Shown piece after piece: positions 58,201 to 64,000 of a DNA stretch of 64,000 bases. Position 1 is the first letter of the stretch. Each line of letters begins with the position of its first letter. The translations under genes were made by a program, and so were the position numbers. Under the pieces are notes generated by a model. It worked only from the letters and a program-made list of their open reading frames with translations, had not been told where the DNA came from and searched no databases. The stretch lies in contig OY282610.1 in NCBI GenBank assembly GCA_958298945.1, positions 65,717,088-65,781,087 of the forward strand. The letters run 5' to 3'. This DNA comes from Atherix ibis (Eukaryota > Arthropoda > Insecta > Diptera > Athericidae).

Positions 58201-61200
58201 CAGTGGCACCATGGCATTATCTGTTCTATACTCAAAAAAGGTGATATCACAGAGTGCATTACGTTGCTGATTACCATCCATAAGATAGAATATCCCCATA
58301 CTTCGAAAAAGTTATTCGCCCATACCAGAGAGGCTACACACAAGAAAATCAGCAACAGATCAGATCTTTTCTTTGCGGCACCCGATGGATAAACTGTTTG
58401 AATATGGTCAACAGATCCACCATCTGTTCATCGTCTTTAAGATCGCTTCTGGAAACATAGCTAGAGTAAAACTCTACACATCCATGAGAGAGTTCGGCAT
58501 CTCAGAAAACTTTATTAGCCTGACTATGCTGACCTGGACTAGTGTGAGAGGAATAGTAAAAGCAGTTGTATCACTTTCGGAGCCTTTTAACATTCACAGT
58601 GGTCTTCGGCAAGGGCGCTGGAAAAAGTGATTCATGACTCAGCAGTAAGTCTGCGCAGCTTTTAGTATACGTCCACGACATCGACATTATGCGTTGATCC
58701 AAAAGTCCTGTACGAGAAATCTTCATCAAGATTGAACCGGCGGCGAAAAATCTTGGGCTGCATATATATGAAGGCAAAAAGTTAATTTAAAGTTAACGCG
58801 CGAAAATATTATTAGCTGTATTCCATTGGACCAATTTTGCTACTACACTAGTGGTGTATCTGTCATCATCTTCTTTACCTCGAACAGAGCAGTAGTTTTC
58901 ATTTGGAGTTACGCATACAATGTACGGTAGGTGGATTGTAGTTGCTACAGTGAAAATAGATATATTTGCGGGTTCGTTGGTTTTGTTGAAATGTCATATT
59001 TTAGTTTTTATTGTTTATGTGTGAATAAACTCGGTATTGTCGGTGACTATTGTGAGATTGTATTTTACTGCTGTAAGTGATATGTTCATTTTATTGAGAG
59101 TCTACAGCGCTGTAGCAAAATTGGTCCAATGGAATACAGCTATTATTATTTTAAATATTTAATGAAAAATTTTAGGCAAAATAAAAATAAAAAATTACAA
59201 TCTTTTTTATGTGCCGAGCAAAGAAAGATTTATCATCTTACCGTTATATACTATAATTTTTTTTATCATCGTCTATCGATGATGGTTCATCGATACACAG
59301 ATAGTCGTCATCCGAAAATGGACACTTCCAACATCCAGCCAGAAGTGTCAAGAGCGGTACAGGGGAAATGGCTAATGGGCTAATTATGGCCCATAATGCC
59401 TGATCACCACTATGGCTAGCAATTGGTTCCTTCCTACAATAAAAAATATTCTTTTTTTTGGGGGGTCTCCGTTTTTTTTTCTCTTAATTTTTTAAGATAA
59501 AAGGCTTATTTTTTCTGTTAATTTTTTTCACATTTTTTTCTCAGGTCTACCGAGATCTAATTTTTTTCTCCTTTTTTTTTAAAAATTATCCTCTTTCTTT
59601 TTTTGCCCCTCAGCCCTCTTTTGACGGTTTTACACCCATCCAATTGGGAAACATGTACTCCTCGGAGGTTATGATAAATATACTTGCTATGTTCGGGTGC
59701 GAAGATGAAAGTGATAAATTAAAAAGAACCCCGCACATCTACCACAAATGCTGACCTAAAGCATGCGTGCCACTTCCTTGTCTTCTGAATATTTAAGCTA
59801 CTCCTCGGCGACTTTACCTGCAAACAAAAGTTTTTCTATCACCCACATACAGAAAAAAGGTTGTCCCTCCTTTTCTTGTTTACAAAATACCTATAACATT
59901 ACAAAATCATTTACTACTGTTCGAGTAATGATCACCTGCGTGAGTTTCTACAAAATGACTTGAGCCCTTATTCTATGGGACTTTTTGAAAACGGGAACAT
60001 GCGAAAGAACAAAAAATTATCTCTCAGGGCAAATGGCTAATTTGGCGGCCCATAACATTTGATCACCACGATGGCTAGCGATTGATTTCTCCCTGCAATA
60101 TGGCATCTTCTTTTCTATTTTTTTAAGTCGTCGTTTTTTGGTGGTTTAGGTTTTTTTTCTTCGCATTTTTTTTACAGGTTTATAGCGATATAATTTTTTT
60201 TCCTTTTTTTTTAAATTATTAACCTTTCTTTTTCTGCTCCCCATGCCGCCCTTTTTTGTTCATTATACTGCCTTCCCATTTGGAATCATTTACTCTTGGG
60301 CTATTGTAGGCCTTAAAGCATGCCTGCCACTCCCTTGTCTTCTGAATATTTTAGATACTCTTCGGCGAAGAGTTTAGAATATTTGCAATGATCAAAAACG
60401 GAAAATTTAGTTTTTTAAATGAAATATTTGCAACTGCCGTTGCCATGGCAATGTCAATTATAAAAATGAAAATATTTTCGATACTTCAAACTTGGCAGTT
60501 GTCAAAGTGACATTTTTTAAATATAATAGAACTAAACAGCACATATGCCATTGGTAACAAATTCAAATGAAAATTCGTAAGTTATCATTTCAGTTTCTTT
60601 TTATTGCCACATACCAGAAAGAGAAACATGTGAGTTGGCGTTAGAGATGGATCTTCTTTTGTTATTGGAAATATAAAATTTTTTTTCTAATCGTTAACGA
60701 GTATAATTTCAGCATATTAAATTAAAGCCTCGATAGTTTTTATGAGTTTTGATATTGAAGTTTTTGGCAGGTTCTCGAACTATATTTGTTTTTTTTACAT
60801 ATTCATAAGATGTTATGAGTAATCATAGCGGAACTAAAGAAACTTATCCCCATTTATTGGTGAAAAAAATATGCGATGTTATCGCACATTCATAGTTAAT
60901 ATTGATGGGAATTCAATATGTACTTTTATGAATATACGATTTGTCTGGAGGATATGTTTAGGTGGGAAATGCTCGCTTCAATGTCTTTTAAAGTATTGCC
61001 TTAATTTAGTATGTCATTTTTTTAAAGGTAAAATTAGTGGTCGGATATCTTCACAGAATAATTGCAATTTCTATTTTATAATATGGCTTGAACCTCGGCC
61101 ATTATGCATAAAATGTACTATCAACATTTAAATTGCCGTTACGAGAGTTGTTGTAGGACTCGATCCTTGCGTTGTAATTTTTGATGATTTATTCGCATTT

Positions 61201-64000
61201 TCAGGCTGTAATCCGCTCATTATTTGATGGATGTCAATTTTAAATGCTCTAAAACGTGAAGATTGCCTTCCTAAACGCGATTGCCTTCCTAAACATATCT
61301 GCATAAGGAAAAGTTCAACATTGTGAAATTTCACCATCTTGAAGCCAAACTGACATCATCCAATTTCGAAATTACACGCTATGGGAACTTTTTGGGTAAT
61401 AAACCTATAATTTTTAGTATTGAGACGACATAACCTTGGTCAAAATGAATAAAACTCCAAAATATTTAGTAATCGCCAAAAATAGTACAACAAAAATTAA
61501 TATTATCCCATCCTAACTACTATGATAAAAATAGCTTATGAAGCTATTTAGATATGATAACCAACAAAACAATGTAAGCATAATCGCAATTGCATAGTGT
61601 CGTAAGTTAGTTTATTAATTACAATGACAATTATGAATTTATATTTCTACTAGTATAATATTTGAAGTCATAATAATTGCAACTGTCAACAAAGCCACAG
61701 AAGTTAGCAATTATGGAGGTATTACGTTGCTGACTACCATCTATACGATATTATCCGCTATCGTAATGACAAGAATAGCGCTGTTCGCCCAAAAAATAAT
61801 TGGCCCATACCAGAGAGAGACTTCTCACCAGGGAGATTAGCAACAGATTAGATATACCTCTGCGGCGATCGATGAAAAAACTGTTCCCATATGTTCATCA
61901 ACTTTAAAGCCGCTTACGATAATATAGCTACATTAAAACTCTAAACATTCACAAGAGAGCTCGGCATCCCAGAAAAATTATTTAGACCGGCTAGTCTGAC
62001 CATGAGTAGTGTGAGAAGAACAGTAAAAGCAGCCGAATCACTTTCAGACACATTTAACACCCACAATGATCTTCGGCAAAGAGACGTACTTCTGTGCGTT
62101 CTCGTTAACCTGGCGCTGGAAAAAGTGATCCGTAAGTCGGGAGCAACAATCCATCTTTTATAATACGCCGGCAACATCGACATTATGTGTCGATCAGAAA
62201 GAGTTGTATGAGATTGAACCGGCGTTAAAAATCTTGGGCTGCACATAAATGAAGGCAAAACAAAGTATATGGTGGTAGCGTTGGCGTACCCTCAATTAGC
62301 ACTAGTCACATACAGATAAAAGGTTTTAGCTGGAAAATGGTTAAAATTATTTTTCTATTTGTAGTGAAGGGTCACAGCGAATAACAACATTGAAGAAGAG
62401 ATTCACGGACGACTGCTGGCAGCTAACAGAGCCTACTTGTCAGTCTAAATTATTTTGCTCGACAATAAAACTTACTTATCCTCATGTATTCTTCGGAAAC
62501 TTGGGTTCTCAGCAAAAACCATTGCAAACTCTCTTATCCGCGTTTGAAACGTAAGGAGTGACGATTCCAGAGTCTATTTAACGATGGAATCCTGTAGCAT
62601 TACCGCGACATCCCGGTTGTGGATCAAATTAAGCTCAATAGGCTTCGGTGAACTGGACACTTAATACGTATGGATGAGGAAAATCCTTTCCAAAAAGTCT
62701 GCAGTGTCCCCACTAATATTTCCAAAAAACGAGGTAAACCCTTCTTTCGGTAGAGTGACGGTATTAGCCAGAGCGCCGCGCCATAAACATGCTGGAAATG
62801 TCGAACGAGAAGACAGCGGCGTGAAGCCGTGACGTCTTGAGTTATTTGATTCAGCTCCCGGTTGACGTGCCTTTGACTGGAAGATGTGGTGCGAAACTAG
62901 AAACTCTTTCAATTCTTTGATCCACCAAGACCAGACTAAATTATCAGTTTTACATAATGAATATGGCCATAGGGAAACGTGAACTTTTTCGTATCAAAAG
63001 AAATTTAATTTTAAAAATATTATCATTATTTGATTAATATTCTTAAATATTTTTCATATGTTCAGAGTGGTTTCGAAATAGGAGTTTGTCAATGAAAGGC
63101 GTACCATATGCCTACAATCAAGCCAACCAGATTCTCCGAATAATGCATAATATTCATAATAAATTGTAAAAAATATCAAGAATCGTCAAAAAGTAACCAT
63201 CTACGCTGCTGATCAGATTTTGATTTTTTTATGACTCATAAGAGTGATCTTCTTGGAGATTCATCATATTTAAATGTTAGAAATGAATCATAAAGGAATT
63301 TCTGATTAAGAAACGAAAACGATAGATTACCCAATGGGAATGTTATGTAATCGCACATTCCAAGAAGTTGACCGAAGCAGATGACTTTATCTTCTGGCCC
63401 GATTCCAATTTCTTTCATTTTTTCGATGGCAAATCGAACGGTATCCTCGTTGTGTGATGCGACCATAATACTTATTTTTTTGGCATCTTCGGAATTATCT
63501 TTAAGTATCTAAAAGCGATGAAATATAACAATTAATGTAGTGATCGGTTACACTTATATCGAACGCACCTTTATCCGCCTCAAACATTCAACCAATGTTT
63601 TGTGGTACATTTCAGTTGTTGCGTCGAATGTTGGATTTGTTGGATCTGTATAATTTAGTGCTTCTGCCCGAGCTCGCTCCTGTTCAATATAGGCACCCCG
63701 CACCAATTTGGCACCAAAATAGAAATTCTGTCTTTTTGCTTGTTCCAAATCGGTACATACCTAAAAAAGTGGGACAATATTTCAAAGTAAAATACCGTCA
63801 AAATTACTTTGTTTCTCACATTTTAATAGCACTTACCTCTACGTTTGCATCTTTCAGATAGCATTGATAGGTATTGAATACAATTGCCTTCTCCTTATTG
63901 TATTTCCGCATCATTTCAAGTGTTATACGAGAAATGGCCGGTTGGAAATAGGTTTGTTCAGCATCAATCATAATACGTACATCTAAATCAGCGGCAGTCT
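55274..64000 (-). CDS. slgA: Proline dehydrogenase, mitochondrial (sluggish-A), 3' exons
   Basis: Four exons in the window (minus): 63837..>64000, 63569..63760, 63331..63508 and 55274..55479; the gene continues beyond the right edge. Phases agree (0, 0, 1). Encoded blocks: [32 protein letters not shown] | [20 protein letters not shown] and [15 protein letters not shown] (FAD-barrel strand with proline-binding residues) | [33 protein letters not shown] | [20 protein letters not shown] and [13 protein letters not shown], the C-terminal RR motif contacting proline carboxylate in this family. It ends KPKGEYVPI. The enzyme oxidises proline to P5C at the mitochondrial inner membrane. The last intron is 7.85 kb and is full of transposons, in contrast to the ~60-75 bp introns before it. 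Loss causes the sluggish phenotype in Drosophila. Confidence 0.95.
55789..56815 (-). pseudogene. mariner transposase in the slgA intron
   Basis: Starts [19 protein letters not shown] at 56815 and is nearly full length (~340 codons). Three nonsense codons (56725-56727, 56708-56710, 56459-56461) and one frameshift near 56040 disrupt it. Catalytic blocks are otherwise complete: [23 protein letters not shown] and [13 protein letters not shown]. It ends [16 protein letters not shown]. Protein sequence is distinct from the copy at 41054, so it is a different mariner subfamily. Probable left end near 55712 (AGGTGTATAATTTAAAATCC); the right end was not found. Confidence 0.92.
56816..57629. other. Intronic sequence with a 28-bp inverted repeat
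   Basis: 57249-57276 (CCAGCTACGACCACACTCAG plus eight bases) is inverted at 57347-57374 with one mismatch, enclosing 70 bp. Otherwise no recognisable gene; CGCCATCTGTTGGCATTTAA near 57150 is reminiscent of mariner flanking sequence but is not conclusive. Confidence 0.5.
57630..58795 (+). pseudogene. RTE-like non-LTR retrotransposon remnant, copy 1
   Basis: Plus-strand blocks: [20 protein letters not shown] (linker), [36 protein letters not shown] (typical MPE.W..GIICPI.KKGD), [14 protein letters not shown], then [13 protein letters not shown] [27 protein letters not shown] and [10 protein letters not shown]. Stops and shifts throughout; the YADD catalytic block is lost. The protein style (KNNKAPG.D..PAELLK class) suggests the RTE or a related clade. 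Confidence 0.8.
58814..59142. mobile_element. 329-bp MITE with 30-bp terminal inverted repeats
   Basis: AGCTGTATTCCATTGGACCA followed by ATTTTGCTAC at 58814-58843 is exactly inverted at 59113-59142. The interior is non-coding. Flanks are ATT repeats (ATTATT on both sides), so the target duplication cannot be separated from simple sequence. No match to the other families in this window. Confidence 0.88.
59350..60370 (+). repeat. Two diverged direct copies of a T-rich repeat
   Basis: 59358-59820 and 60025-60365 align: AAATGGCTAAT, GGCCCATAA, TGATCACCAC, ATGGCTAGC, a long T-rich middle, and GCATGCCTGCCACT or GCATGCGTGCCACT followed by CCTTGTCTTCTGAATATT. Shared order over 350-450 bp with many small indels shows two old copies. 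No coding content; class unknown. Confidence 0.8.
60370..61407 (+). repeat. Unclassified dispersed repeat, copy 2 (longer)
   Basis: Same family as 38816-39455, about 85% similar in aligned parts, with ~390 extra bases (60610-61000) that the first copy lacks. It starts directly after the T-rich repeat copy, so the two may belong to one composite element. Confidence 0.82.
61708..62960 (+). pseudogene. RTE-like non-LTR retrotransposon remnant, copy 2
   Basis: Begins [19 protein letters not shown], a later RT block of the same family as 57630-58795, and continues [56 protein letters not shown] (decayed YADD), [26 protein letters not shown] and the post-RT tail ([26 protein letters not shown], from 'RWLGHV.RM'). 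Heavily mutated, but it covers the RT C-terminal half that the first copy lacks. Confidence 0.8.

Overview
The window is AT-rich nuclear DNA of a higher fly (cyclorrhaphan dipteran, possibly a tephritid; the species is inferred from gene and transposon content, not proven). Evidence: introns of about 60-90 bp with GT..AG ends, fly-like orthologues, a copia element using the initiator-tRNA half site, and several mariner copies. I recognise five protein-coding genes and one decayed gene. Everything else is repeats or featureless AT-rich sequence. I found no CRISPR array, operon or clearly new protein system.

Layout. 1-5510: right edge of a ~263-bp tandem satellite with a B/C higher-order pattern. 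6361-7649: copy of an inverted-repeat DNA element ('CTTAGATT family') seen about six times in the window. 7753-9148 (+): LENG1-like gene, with SINE fragments in its intron and just downstream. 12304-19263: a hAT element with 8-bp target duplication, carrying a nested, defective copia element (14512-19199). 22005-22870 (+): calcyclin-binding protein (CacyBP/SIP). 23783-25434 (-): mitochondrial RNase P nuclease subunit (PRORP/MRPP3), tail-to-tail with CacyBP and head-to-head with 26515-29695 (+), a DUSP12/YVH1-type dual-specificity phosphatase.

30.2-49.7 kb is a transposon graveyard: a CR1/Jockey-type non-LTR remnant, a Tigger/pogo element interrupted by a mariner, an intron-bearing Smn pseudogene (39883-40643), a mariner with perfect 28-bp inverted repeats (40882-42093), two Jockey remnants, a 5S rRNA-like sequence (46919-47017) and another CTTAGATT-family copy that contains a decayed DDE transposase. 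55274-64000 (-): the last four exons in the window of proline dehydrogenase (sluggish-A); its 7.85-kb last intron contains a second mariner, two RTE-like remnants, a MITE and duplicated T-rich repeats.

The genes are unrelated housekeeping functions (protein turnover scaffold, mitochondrial tRNA 5' processing, phosphatase/ribosome maturation, mitochondrial proline oxidation). The most interesting signals are structural: the satellite's higher-order pattern, a 93-bp perfect inverted repeat, a minimal 'ends-only' footprint with 8-bp direct repeat, a perfect 32-bp hairpin, a gag-breaking templated palindrome, and the Smn pseudogene.
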